A stretch of DNA of 15,065 nt from Bacteroidota bacterium (GTDB lineage Bacteria > Bacteroidota > Bacteroidia > B-17B0 > Aurantibacillaceae): assembly GCA_005800865.1 (NCBI GenBank), contig SYEI01000216.1:1-15065 (forward strand). Direction: 5' to 3'. Positions within the stretch are counted from its first letter, which is position 1; the number at the start of each line of letters is the position of its first letter. Position numbers and translations under genes: made by a program. This document shows positions 6,601 through 12,949 of the stretch, piece after piece. Below the pieces are notes generated by a model. That model was not told the DNA's origin. It did no database searches and saw nothing but the letters and a program-made list of their open reading frames with translations.

Positions 6601-8219
6601 CAGTTATTACTTCCACTCACTGTATAAATAGTGGTTACGGTTGGACTGGCAATAACCACATTACCATTAATTGTATTTAAACCCGCTGCTGGTGACCAAG
6701 TATAGGTATTAGCTCCTGAAGCTGTTAATGTTGAATTTGACATGCCAGAACAAATCAAGGTAGATGTTACACTTGAAATCGTTGTTGTTGGCACGGGGTT
6801 AGTTGTTATTAAAACAGTATTAGTAAATAATGAGCAAGCTGTTCCGCCAGCATCTGAAGAAGTCACGGTATAAATAGTACTAGCAGCTGGCGTTGCCACA
6901 ACAACCGACCCAGTTGCAGGACTTAAAGAAGCAGCCGGAGACCAAGAGTAGTTTAAAACAAGTGTACTTGTATTTGTTACCGTTAAAGACGTAGTTGTGC
7001 CTGCGCAAATAGTAACTGGTGCCGACATCGTTAATGGATTAATGGGTATAAAATTAACCGCCAAATAACCTGGTCCACCACCGTTTGTAAATCTGAATTC
7101 TAAATTATCGGTTGGTTGAATAATTCCAGTCCAAATATTGGTATGAGCATCACAGCATCCAACATGCACAAATGCTGAAACACCGTTAATTAAAAAATAA
7201 ACGTTATCATCATGAGCTGGGATATTAATCTGATAATATCCACAAGGAATATTTGTTCGTTTATAGCTTACGGAATAATTTGTATTTCCAAAAGTACAAC
7301 CTGCATAGGCAATACCTGATGATGCATCCGCGGAACTAGGACTGTTACTTTGCCCCCACCTTGTTCTGCTATCAAAACTCAAATTATTTTCCGTATAAAT
7401 TCCGTTATAATTATTAGTATAATTATTAAAATTATTAAAACAAGAGGCATTCCAAAAACCGCTACCGAATACAACTGGATTACCTGAAGCTACATTGATG
7501 GTAATATTTGATCCATTGTCAGGGCTATTAACTACTGGATTAGAACTTACAATTCTAACGCGATATCCAGTACCAAATGGAACAGCGGGTATAGTACATG
7601 ATATAGCAGCTGCCGTTATTGCCGTTCGAGTACCTATAGTTGTTGGTGCAGCAAAAGAACCTGCTGCATCTGATAATTGAACTGTATACACATTATTAAA
7701 ACCCGTATTAGAGAAATTACAATTTTGAGAGTAAGTGAGATTAAAAACTTCCCCTTGACAGTAAACTAAACTCGTAACGGTAGGAGTACTAATGGTTAAT
7801 CCGTTTATTCTTAAATCAACCCCATTAGATTGACTGGTAAAAGTAGGATTAGAAGCTAAAACCCTAATTCTATATTGCGAACCTGTAGGAATTGTAAATG
7901 GAATTAAATATGACGCATTATTAGTTCCCGTTATTGCAGTTCTAGTTCCTAGCACGGTAGGAGAAGCAAAACTACCAGTGGCATCTGATAATTGTGTGGT
8001 AAACACATTATTAAATCCAACATTTGAAAAAGGGGGCGCTGGCGCAACGGAATAACTGACCGTCATATTAGTTCCAGCACAATAAGTAGCAGATGCAACA
8101 GGTGCAGTAACAGTGACTGTTTGAGAAAAAATTGAGTAAGATGAAAACAAAGTTAAGACTAAAGCGATAACCTTTAATTTAAATACTATTAATCGGGTTA
8201 GGGTAAATATTTTATTCAT
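3639..8219 (-). CDS. Giant modular surface protein with T9SS type A sorting domain
   Basis: This 1526-residue protein is exported by Sec and then predicted to cross the outer membrane by the type IX system. Order of parts: signal peptide 1-32 (ends IFSQ); two Ig-like repeats A1 (34-138) and A2 (141-242) sharing near-identical GFNNV, QLSDA, GSFA and GTRTAIT blocks; module B1 (249-393); Ig-like C1 and C2 (395-471, 473-553); B2 (560-705); C3 and C4 (706-781, 784-858); B3 (864-1010); a beta-rich stretch starting WIGAVSSDWFNSSNW (1020-1034); a domain with FDFPLGASNFYRPISI (1208-1223); an FN3-like domain starting LPIELVSF (1346) with NDYFAIERSSDG; and the T9SS sorting domain 1448-1526 (SFYPNP, GKLV, LAEGIYFLKV, KFTVQK end). 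C modules share YSWSPAAGL and TIYTVT. There is no catalytic motif, so adhesion or glycan binding is inferred. It lies 93 bases downstream of rlmH on the same strand. Confidence 0.95.
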   Translation of the reverse strand: MNKIFTLTRLIVFKLKVIALVLTLFSSYSIFSQTVTVTAPVASATYCAGTNMTVSYSVAPAPPFSNVGFNNVFTTQLSDATGSFASPTVLGTRTAITGTNNASYLIPFTIPTGSQYRIRVLASNPTFTSQSNGVDLRINGLTISTPTVTSLVYCQGEVFNLTYSQNCNFSNTGFNNVYTVQLSDAAGSFAAPTTIGTRTAITAAAISCTIPAVPFGTGYRVRIVSSNPVVNSPDNGSNITINVASGNPVVFGSGFWNASCFNNFNNYTNNYNGIYTENNLSFDSRTRWGQSNSPSSADASSGIAYAGCTFGNTNYSVSYKRTNIPCGYYQINIPAHDDNVYFLINGVSAFVHVGCCDAHTNIWTGIIQPTDNLEFRFTNGGGPGYLAVNFIPINPLTMSAPVTICAGTTTSLTVTNTSTLVLNYSWSPAASLSPATGSVVVATPAASTIYTVTSSDAGGTACSLFTNTVLITTNPVPTTTISSVTSTLICSGMSNSTLTASGANTYTWSPAAGLNTINGNVVIASPTVTTIYTVSGSNNCSVTVSSSTVNVQAIPTAPTPTVFGNGTWNVYCYNGANFANYYGYYTENNLSFNSTNRWGSGSTPSAATGGTMGLAYQGCNIPVDNHSTIHKRTNFTCGYYQMDIPAHDDNVTVLVNGVQVFQHIGCCDAHTNVWTGFLGASSTVEIRQQEGGGGSYIAANFIVIPYPFTGPPITICAGGPATITATPFISGATYSWTPNIGLAPTTGTAVVISPTANIVYTVTVSDPVTTCSASATQTVNVNPLPTTTVSPTSGTIACAAQSVTLNAGGANTYSWSPSAGLSATSGASVIATPTVTTIYTVTGNNVCADVTATTTITVVPLITNTIFPNNVWNVYCHNNTTFSNYFGYYTHTGTGASGYDFNTATQWASGAAPSTATANASGTAYQGCTMGATNISLSFKRSGFTCGMYTITCNNNDDQVALFIDGTQVAARGTSGGAANLWIGALNVNSQVEFRLNQGGGGSGLGATFTAAAATASLSTWIGAVSSDWFNSSNWCGSGIPTSTIDVLIPNSKPQFMPVIDASGAVCRNITITGSVVATGPTAALPAASLTINGSNSLDVYGNWVNNGVFTPNSSTVSILGATSTSITGTANGTSTHTFFNLILNKSVASTITIPVGMTTQISNSMTFTNGRVTQSGTLRFLNGSSASGMSNASYVNGQVIKVGTQAFDFPLGASNFYRPISISAPSVATDNFTARYILADASPSFTHTSKDASIDHIGRCEYWILDRTGGSSNVNVTLSWNTTSCGVTNLSDLLVARWDAGQARWKDEGNGGTTGNTASGTIVTTAPVTLFSPFTLASRTAANPLPIELVSFSCNIINRNTNGLSWITASESNNDYFAIERSSDGLNFEVIGKQTGAGNSVTRLEYAFNDQNPYKGISYYRLKQVDFSGKFSYSEICSVTNNGDGGVSFYPNPVKNNLTIDYMFSEKPKSNTISVSDVTGKLVHVNSTFTDSKVSLDCSNLAEGIYFLKVIIGDKEVVNKFTVQK
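5190..5630 (-). repeat. Surface protein module B, copy 3 (divergent; CCDAH lost)
   Basis: Residues 864-1010. WNVYC, FGYYT, AYQGC, FTCGMY and the Gly-rich end GGGGSGLG align with copies 1 and 2. PAHDDNV has become NNNDDQV, and GCCDAHTN is replaced by RGTSGGAAN followed by LWIGAL. An extra Cys953 appears. The fold is probably retained while the putative Cys-Cys-Asp/His site is gone. Confidence 0.75.
6105..6542 (-). repeat. Surface protein module B, copy 2
   Basis: Residues 560-705. It keeps all the landmarks of copy 1: WNVYC, YTENNLSF, NRWG, AYQGC, KRTNFTCGYY, PAHDDNV, GCCDAHTNVWTG (665-676) and a Gly-rich turn EGGGGSYIAANF. The close match with copy 1 points to internal duplication of this segment together with an adjoining Ig-like module. 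Confidence 0.8.
7041..7475 (-). repeat. Surface protein module B, copy 1
   Basis: Residues 249-393 of the surface protein. Shared landmarks with the other copies are an aromatic opening (VFGSGFWNASC), YTENNLSF, RW, AYAGC, KRTNIPCGYY, PAHDDNV, GCCDAHTNIWTG and a Gly-rich end (NGGGPGYLAVNF). The shape resembles PA14/GLEYA-like beta-sandwich binding modules, but the assignment is by impression only. The paired Cys355-Cys356 with nearby Asp and His could form a metal or disulfide site. Confidence 0.8.
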
Positions 8220-8312
8220 TAGCGAAAATTATTATTTGGGCTAAAATAAAAAAAATACAATAAAGTTTATGTTAAATCTTACATACGCAACATATTAATA
8301 AATCAGATGAAA

Positions 8313-8786
8313 TTATTCGTGATGATACTTTTCATTCTTTAAAATAGAAAAGCCTCTATATAGTTGCTCGCAAAAAAATAAACGAATCATTTGATGAGAA
8401 AATGTCATATTTGATAAGGAAAGTACGTAAGAACTCTTGTCTAAAATAGATTTATCAATTCCAAAAGGGCCACCAATTAAAAAAACCACCCTTTTGCAAC
8501 CCGAAACCATGCGTTTATTTAAAAAATCGGCGAACTGAACAGAGGTAAATTGTTTGCCATGTTCATCCATACAAACCAAAAAATCAGATGGCTCCAGTAG
8601 TTTTTGAATTTCTAGAGCTTCTGCCCTTTTCTGATCTTCAAATGGCTTTTGTCGAACAATTTTTGGCATTGATATCGTTTCGGTACTAAAAGAAACATAA
8701 TTTTTTAGCCTTTCCGTATACACTTTCACTCCTTCCACGAGGTATGAATCAGTTGTCTTTTCTATCTGAATCAATAAAATTTTCAT
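8313..8786 (-). CDS. rlmH: RlmH, 23S rRNA (pseudouridine1915-N3)-methyltransferase
   Basis: RlmH is a small SPOUT methyltransferase that uses S-adenosylmethionine to methylate N3 of pseudouridine 1915 in helix 69 of 23S rRNA, acting on assembled 70S ribosomes. The 157-residue length is typical. Seen here are the N-terminal MKILLIQIEKT strand, MDEHGKQFTSVQFADFL (73-89), the SAM-knot motif LIGGPFGID (103-111) and the nearly invariant C-terminal block LSLSNMTFSHQMIRLFFCEQ followed by LYRGFSILKNEKYHHE. The start ATG is set by the conserved N-terminal strand. It diverges from the DUF4783-nadC pair, with 59 bases between start codons. The large surface protein gene follows on the same strand after 93 bases with no obvious terminator, so read-through is possible. 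Identity is secure. Confidence 0.97.
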   Translation of the reverse strand: MKILLIQIEKTTDSYLVEGVKVYTERLKNYVSFSTETISMPKIVRQKPFEDQKRAEALEIQKLLEPSDFLVCMDEHGKQFTSVQFADFLNKRMVSGCKRVVFLIGGPFGIDKSILDKSSYVLSLSNMTFSHQMIRLFFCEQLYRGFSILKNEKYHHE

Positions 8787-8845
8787 TATCTAAGCTAGTT
8801 TAGGCACAATAATTGCTACTTTGATCGCGTAAATCTACAATATTA

Positions 8846-9220
8846 ATGAAAGCCCTAGTTATATTATTTATTAGTTTGTTCAGTTTTTCTTTTACTTCAA
8901 GAGATATTACAGACGATGTTGCTAATGCTTTAAAACAAGGTAATGCCTCTGAATTAGTGAAGCACTTTGCTGAAAAAGTATCTATTAAAGTATTAAATCA
9001 AGAAGATTTATTAAGTAAGTCGCAAGCTCAAGCCTTAATCGAAGATTTTTTCAGTAAACATAAAGTAAAATCCTACCAAACTTCTCATACCAGTATTGTT
9101 AATGGCGACCAGCAATTTATTACGGGTGCCTTAGATACTAATACGGGTAAATTTAGAATTTCCATATTAGTGAGAGGAAGTGTAATTTCGCAGTTCAGAA
9201 TAGAGAACGATAATGGCTAA
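8846..9220 (+). CDS. DUF4783 family exported protein
   Basis: This 124-residue protein has a short signal peptide (residues 1-18, MKALVILFISLFSFSFTS). The remainder fits the DUF4783 family, a Bacteroidota family with an NTF2-like alpha/beta fold and no established function. Visible family features are DDVANALKQGNASELVKHF, VSIKVLNQEDLLSKSQA and a C-terminal strand pair GKFRISILVRG and ISQFRIEN. The Gln/Asn/Lys-rich surface carries no catalytic motif I recognise. Its last codons overlap the nadC start by 8 bases (GATAATGGCTAA contains the ATG), implying coupled translation. That arrangement with nadC is, as I recall, common in this phylum, which supports the family call. A weak promoter candidate lies upstream (TTTA at 8799-8802 and TACTTTG at 8817-8823), but its boxes deviate from the Bacteroidota consensus. 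Confidence 0.85.
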   Translation: MKALVILFISLFSFSFTSRDITDDVANALKQGNASELVKHFAEKVSIKVLNQEDLLSKSQAQALIEDFFSKHKVKSYQTSHTSIVNGDQQFITGALDTNTGKFRISILVRGSVISQFRIENDNG

Positions 9221-10082
9221 TTACATTTTACAACACAAAAAACATTTCAATTTTAAAACCTTTGTCCAAAATGCCTTACTCGAAGATGTAGGCGATGGAG
9301 ATCATTCTGCTCTAGCAACTATTCCTGCTAACAAAAAGGGGAAATGTCATTTATTAGTGAAAGAAAATGGTATTTTAGCTGGAGTAGACGCTGCTAAAGA
9401 AATTTTCAAAATCATTGATCCGAAATTTAAAGTAACCGTTTTTATTAAAGATGGCTCTCAGGTTAAAGTTGGTGACATTGCATTTATTGTAGAAGGTAGC
9501 TCTCAAAAATTATTAACTGCCGAGCGACTTGTTTTAAATGTGATGCAACGCATGAGTGGAATTGCCACAAAAACCAATTATTTACAAACCCTTTGTAAAG
9601 GCACTAAAACTAAAGTCATAGATACTCGCAAAACAACCCCAGGATTTCGCTTTTTTGAAAAATGGGCTGTTGTTATTGGTGGTGGCTCTAATCATCGATT
9701 TGGTTTATATGATATGATTATGTTAAAAGACAATCATATAGATTTTTCGGGAGGTATTATCGAAGCTTTAGATGCTACACATGCTTATCTAAAGAAAACA
9801 AAAAAGAAATTACCAATTGAAGTAGAAACTCGCACTTTAAATGATGTAAAGTTGATTTTAAATAAGGGTGGATTTCAGCGTATTATGCTAGATAATTATA
9901 GCATTGCAGATACCAAAAAAGCGGTAGCCTTAATTGGAAATAAATTTGAGATTGAAAGTTCGGGAGGTATTACCGAAAAAACCATTGCAAGCTATGCTAA
10001 ATGTGGTGTAGATTTTATTTCTGTTGGAGCTCTAACTCATCATGTAAAAAGCATGGATTTGAGTTTGAAAGCGATTAAGTAA
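9213..10082 (+). CDS. nadC: NadC, nicotinate-nucleotide diphosphorylase (carboxylating)
   Basis: NadC is quinolinate phosphoribosyltransferase, which converts quinolinate and PRPP to nicotinate mononucleotide, CO2 and diphosphate in de novo NAD synthesis (cytoplasm). The 289 residues cover the family in full: EDVGDGDHS (24-32), LTAERLVLNVMQRMSGIAT (101-119), DTRKTTPGFR (137-146), GGGSNHRFGLYDMIMLKDNH (156-175), EVET (203-206), IMLDN (224-228), ESSGGIT (248-254) and VDFISVGALTH (266-276). These include the Arg, His and Lys residues that bind the quinolinate carboxylates and the acidic residues of the active site. It overlaps DUF4783 by 8 bases. nadA and nadB are not in the window. The stop is one base from the end of a convergent small gene, with no hairpin between them. 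Identity is secure. Confidence 0.97.
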   Translation: MANYILQHKKHFNFKTFVQNALLEDVGDGDHSALATIPANKKGKCHLLVKENGILAGVDAAKEIFKIIDPKFKVTVFIKDGSQVKVGDIAFIVEGSSQKLLTAERLVLNVMQRMSGIATKTNYLQTLCKGTKTKVIDTRKTTPGFRFFEKWAVVIGGGSNHRFGLYDMIMLKDNHIDFSGGIIEALDATHAYLKKTKKKLPIEVETRTLNDVKLILNKGGFQRIMLDNYSIADTKKAVALIGNKFEIESSGGITEKTIASYAKCGVDFISVGALTHHVKSMDLSLKAIK

Positions 10083-10083
10083 T

Positions 10084-10200
10084 TTATTTACAACCACAGT
10101 CACCATCCCCACATTTTTTTTTGTTGTAGGATTTGTAGGCTCTATATCCTATGTAGAATATAGCCCCAATAACTAATATGATAACAATTGCTTCTTGCAT
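10084..10200 (-). CDS. 38-residue membrane protein with Cys-rich tail, FeoB-associated type
   Basis: This small gene is easily missed. It encodes 38 residues: MQEAIVIILVIG starts a single transmembrane helix (about 4-19), followed by a basic cytoplasm-facing linker (RAYKSYNKKK) and a Cys-rich tail CGDGDCGCK with Cys30, Cys35 and Cys37. Size, topology and tail match the FeoB-associated Cys-rich membrane protein family, often found beside feoB and inferred to bind metal during ferrous iron uptake. No feoA or feoB is present here, so the iron link is only by family. The ATG overlaps the stop of the upstream GH16 gene as TAATG, a classic translational-coupling arrangement that supports real expression. 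The stop lies one base from the end of the convergent nadC. The call rests on the pattern, not on a search. Confidence 0.8.
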   Translation of the reverse strand: MQEAIVIILVIGAIFYIGYRAYKSYNKKKCGDGDCGCK

Positions 10201-11474
10201 TATTTTTGTTCTCCTATTTTTTCAGGATTAATAACTGGCACATTGTGAGTGAGTGTTTGATTTAAAACGGTGATCTTTACATCGTAAGGCCCGGTTGGCA
10301 AAGCGCTTAAATCCATCACATAGTATTCTGTATTTTCTATTGCAAAGCCCGCTACTTTTGTATTAAATCGATCCATTACATCTACTTGTATTTTACCAAA
10401 TTTTTTACCTGCAATAGATATACTGTACTTATTATAAAACACTGGTAAAAGAGTGATTGTACCTTCTTCTTCTTTTAAAACTTTATCATAAATAAAATTA
10501 ACCTTTCTTTTTGGTGACGTTTGATATAAATCATTATTAGTAATAGTACTTGGCGTATACTGAAATAGCTTATAATTATCCTTGATATTATATATCGTAT
10601 CGTCCTGACTCCAAACTCGCACATAATCTAACAATACCGCATTTGGAAATTTTGTTTTTGCATCAGGTCCTGGATTAAATGCTTCATTATCTTTTGCTAC
10701 TGCACTATTGATAATTAAATTTTGAGCAGTTTTAAATTCTCCTTCAAAATAACCAATAGGTTCGCCATTTAAAAAAAACTTCACATAATTGGGTTGCCAC
10801 TCTCCCGAAATAATATTCCAACCATCCGCTAAACTTTCATTGGTTTTAATCCAAGCTCCCCAATTCTTTTTTAAGTTTAAAAAACCACCTTTAAAATCTT
10901 CGCAGCCTTTCGGACAATGAACATCTAAATGAATTTGATTATCTCTTTCTCCCTTGCCTTCATAAAAATCTATTTCTTCATTGGGATTTCCACCATATAA
11001 CCAAAATGCTGGCCACACACCCTTTTCAGCATTTGCTTTAAAACGCATTTCAAAATAACCATACTTAAATTGACGCAAAGAACAAAACGCTCCGCCCGAA
11101 TAAATATAAGTATATTCTCCTTTGTCGTTAGGGAATTTATTTTTCTTTTTCAAAAATTCAACGTCTAAATTTTCACCAATAATAGGCTCTGCCTGAGCAG
11201 GTTTTTTAGTGCTGATTGATACAACTCCGTTAGCAAACTCTACATTCTCTTGTTTATATAATAAATCTAAATTGTAAACATAATTCCCCCAAGGAAAACC
11301 ATACTTCCATAAATCAGTATTTAATACATCCTCATTAAATTCATCGCTTACCTGTAAAAACCATTTTTTTGAAGTTGTATTTTTTACTTGCCACATCACC
11401 TGCGAGCAAATTACTTCGCTGAAAAATATTGCTACTATTACAAAAAGGATATTCTTTATTTTATTTGAGTTCAT
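10200..11474 (-). CDS. Secreted glycoside hydrolase family 16 (beta-glucanase-like)
   Basis: This is a predicted exported endo-acting glycosidase of family GH16, which includes laminarinases, lichenases, agarases and carrageenases; the substrate cannot be read from the sequence. A signal peptide (residues 1-24, ending EVICSQ) is followed by the catalytic jelly roll (about 38-290). It opens with SDEFNEDVLNTDLWKYG, has YSGGAFCSLRQFKYGYFEMR (125-144) and WPAFWLYGG (154-162), and carries the GH16 signature EIDFYE with Glu167, Asp169 and Glu172 (nucleophile, assisting Asp, acid/base). It closes with AVLLDYVRVW. Residues about 325-412 form a second beta-rich domain ending LSALPTGPYDVKITVLNQT, which recalls the T9SS sorting fold but lacks the PNP opening. 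The start overlaps the preceding glycosyltransferase gene by 14 bases, and the stop overlaps the following small gene by one base. Confidence 0.93.
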   Translation of the reverse strand: MNSNKIKNILFVIVAIFFSEVICSQVMWQVKNTTSKKWFLQVSDEFNEDVLNTDLWKYGFPWGNYVYNLDLLYKQENVEFANGVVSISTKKPAQAEPIIGENLDVEFLKKKNKFPNDKGEYTYIYSGGAFCSLRQFKYGYFEMRFKANAEKGVWPAFWLYGGNPNEEIDFYEGKGERDNQIHLDVHCPKGCEDFKGGFLNLKKNWGAWIKTNESLADGWNIISGEWQPNYVKFFLNGEPIGYFEGEFKTAQNLIINSAVAKDNEAFNPGPDAKTKFPNAVLLDYVRVWSQDDTIYNIKDNYKLFQYTPSTITNNDLYQTSPKRKVNFIYDKVLKEEEGTITLLPVFYNKYSISIAGKKFGKIQVDVMDRFNTKVAGFAIENTEYYVMDLSALPTGPYDVKITVLNQTLTHNVPVINPEKIGEQK

Positions 11475-12894
11475 AGATTGTATAATAAGCGTTACTATAA
11501 CATATAGGATAATCTAATATAATTTCGTCACCAAAAGACTTTTTCAAAATTACAATAAATTCCAATCCTTTTCTTTTAAGTTTATTTAAATAAACAGGGT
11601 TTTTAATACTGTCGTTAAATGTAACCCATCCCTTTCTGTGAGCATAATACATGGGTGTAGGCTTATTACCACTGTTTATTAAAATCAAATCTTTTTCATT
11701 ACCACATTTATCTAAATCTTTTTCCAAGAAAAATATTCGATAATCATCCTCTTTTATAAAAAAATCATCGTTATAATTAAGTGTACCTTCTAATGAAATA
11801 GCAATTAAGAATACATATTTCAGTCGATCATATTTACTGTTTTGAAACTTAATTTTCAGAATCCCATAAGCGCTTACTAATGCCATCACTGGTGCGAAAG
11901 GAATGATGTAATAATTATGATGATGAAATGCGAAGCCTGCTTTAAACATCACAATTAAAAAACCAAAAAAAGCTACTATAAAAACATAAAAAACTTGATC
12001 TGATTTTGATTTATAAGCTTTGTAAAATCCTATAATAAAAAATATAAATCCAACATATTTTAATGCGCTATCAAAGAACTTAGCAATGGTATCAAATAAA
12101 TTATTTTTAAACTCAACATAGCCATTATAAATGGTACTTCCCATGTAAAAATGCTGAAACGAAAACATTGAGTTTAATCGCGGTACCCAATAAAAATACC
12201 AAATAGCAACTATCGATATAATAATTACAGAAACGGTACAAAAGATTATTTTTCTATCTAATGCCTGTTTTTTATCCAACAAAAAGAAAGAAAAAATTAT
12301 AAGAATATAACCTGATGGCAATTTTGATAAAACACCTAAAGCACAAAAAATAAAATAAAAAAACAAGTTTTTAAAGCGCCCATTTTCAAAATAATTTGAG
12401 CCATAATACATACACATTATCATGAAAGAAAAACTAAAGGTATCTGGCATAATTTTTCTTGAAAAGGGAAACCAGATAGAACACAATAAAATAATGGCTG
12501 AAAAAAAGGCTAACTCGCCATCAAAATGTTTCCTAATGAGTTTGTAAAAAAAATAAATTCCAAAACTTGATACAATTAAATTTATTAATCGTCCATACCA
12601 ATGCTCATAACCAAAAAGCAACGACATTAAATAAATTAAATAATTAAATACAGGAAATTCCATCCCCGTAACACCTGCTTTATCGCCATCAATATCTAAT
12701 CGAGGGTAAAAAATATTGTTATTTACCTCCTCAAAATTTCGAGCAACCATCGTTACCGTTGTTTGTCGCCAATTATGCGAAACTTCTAAAGGAGGATTGG
12801 TAATATGGAAAAGCCTCAAAATAAAAAATGCAATTATCCAAAATTTGATATTTAGGAACGTACTTTTGTTTATTATTTGACTTAAATAGTTCAT
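11461..12894 (-). CDS. GT-C type integral membrane glycosyltransferase (ArnT/PMT-like)
   Basis: This polytopic inner-membrane protein has about ten hydrophobic helices between residues 15 and 370 and a soluble C-terminal part (about 375-477). The layout is that of GT-C glycosyltransferases (dolichyl-phosphate-mannose mannosyltransferase / ArnT-like families), which move a sugar from a polyprenyl-phosphate carrier to an acceptor on the periplasmic side. Supporting motifs are the first periplasmic loop with SHNWRQTT (39-46) and DIDGDKAGVTGMEFPVFNYL (67-86), then RKIMPDTF (146-153), and HHHNYYIIPFAP (324-335) before a late helix, a typical GT-C pattern. The donor and acceptor cannot be inferred. 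It heads the minus-strand run GT, GH16, Cys-rich small protein. A possible promoter lies only about 10 bases before the ATG. Fold family is confident; exact substrate is not. Confidence 0.85.
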   Translation of the reverse strand: MNYLSQIINKSTFLNIKFWIIAFFILRLFHITNPPLEVSHNWRQTTVTMVARNFEEVNNNIFYPRLDIDGDKAGVTGMEFPVFNYLIYLMSLLFGYEHWYGRLINLIVSSFGIYFFYKLIRKHFDGELAFFSAIILLCSIWFPFSRKIMPDTFSFSFMIMCMYYGSNYFENGRFKNLFFYFIFCALGVLSKLPSGYILIIFSFFLLDKKQALDRKIIFCTVSVIIISIVAIWYFYWVPRLNSMFSFQHFYMGSTIYNGYVEFKNNLFDTIAKFFDSALKYVGFIFFIIGFYKAYKSKSDQVFYVFIVAFFGFLIVMFKAGFAFHHHNYYIIPFAPVMALVSAYGILKIKFQNSKYDRLKYVFLIAISLEGTLNYNDDFFIKEDDYRIFFLEKDLDKCGNEKDLILINSGNKPTPMYYAHRKGWVTFNDSIKNPVYLNKLKRKGLEFIVILKKSFGDEIILDYPICYSNAYYTIYELK

Positions 12895-12904
12895 TAATTA
12901 TGGT

Positions 12905-12939
12905 CAAAAGTAACCTAAAATTGGTATTTTCGCTACAAA
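12905..12939 (-). promoter_or_regulatory. Candidate Bacteroidota-type promoter for the GT/GH16 run
   Basis: On the minus strand, TACTTTTG (bases 12912-12905) fits the Bacteroidota -7 box TAnnTTTG exactly. TTTG (12939-12936) lies 23 bases upstream, at the long end of accepted spacing for the -33 box. The box is only about 10 bases from the GT start codon, so the transcript would be nearly leaderless or the true start lies further in. A weaker one-mismatch box for the divergent + gene (TATTTTCG, 12925-12932) overlaps this region. Confidence 0.4.
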
Positions 12940-12949
12940 TTTACAAGTT

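Noticed and set aside
5646..7475. Possible CRISPR-like or tandem DNA repeat array
   Set aside because: The repeats are protein modules of 75-145 residues with diverged DNA; there are no short, evenly spaced identical repeats.
7495..7680. Short + strand frame opposite the A2 repeat region, and similar short frames at 477-665, 1201-1404, 2350-2592, 5408-5611, 13621-13830 and 14713-14919
   Set aside because: All lie inside strong genes in other frames, and their translations show no family features.
8220..8312. Promoter for the large surface protein
   Set aside because: No TAnnTTTG box with suitable spacing was found on the minus strand; the nearest candidate (TATGTTG-like) has too many mismatches to report. 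The AT-rich gap shows nothing else.
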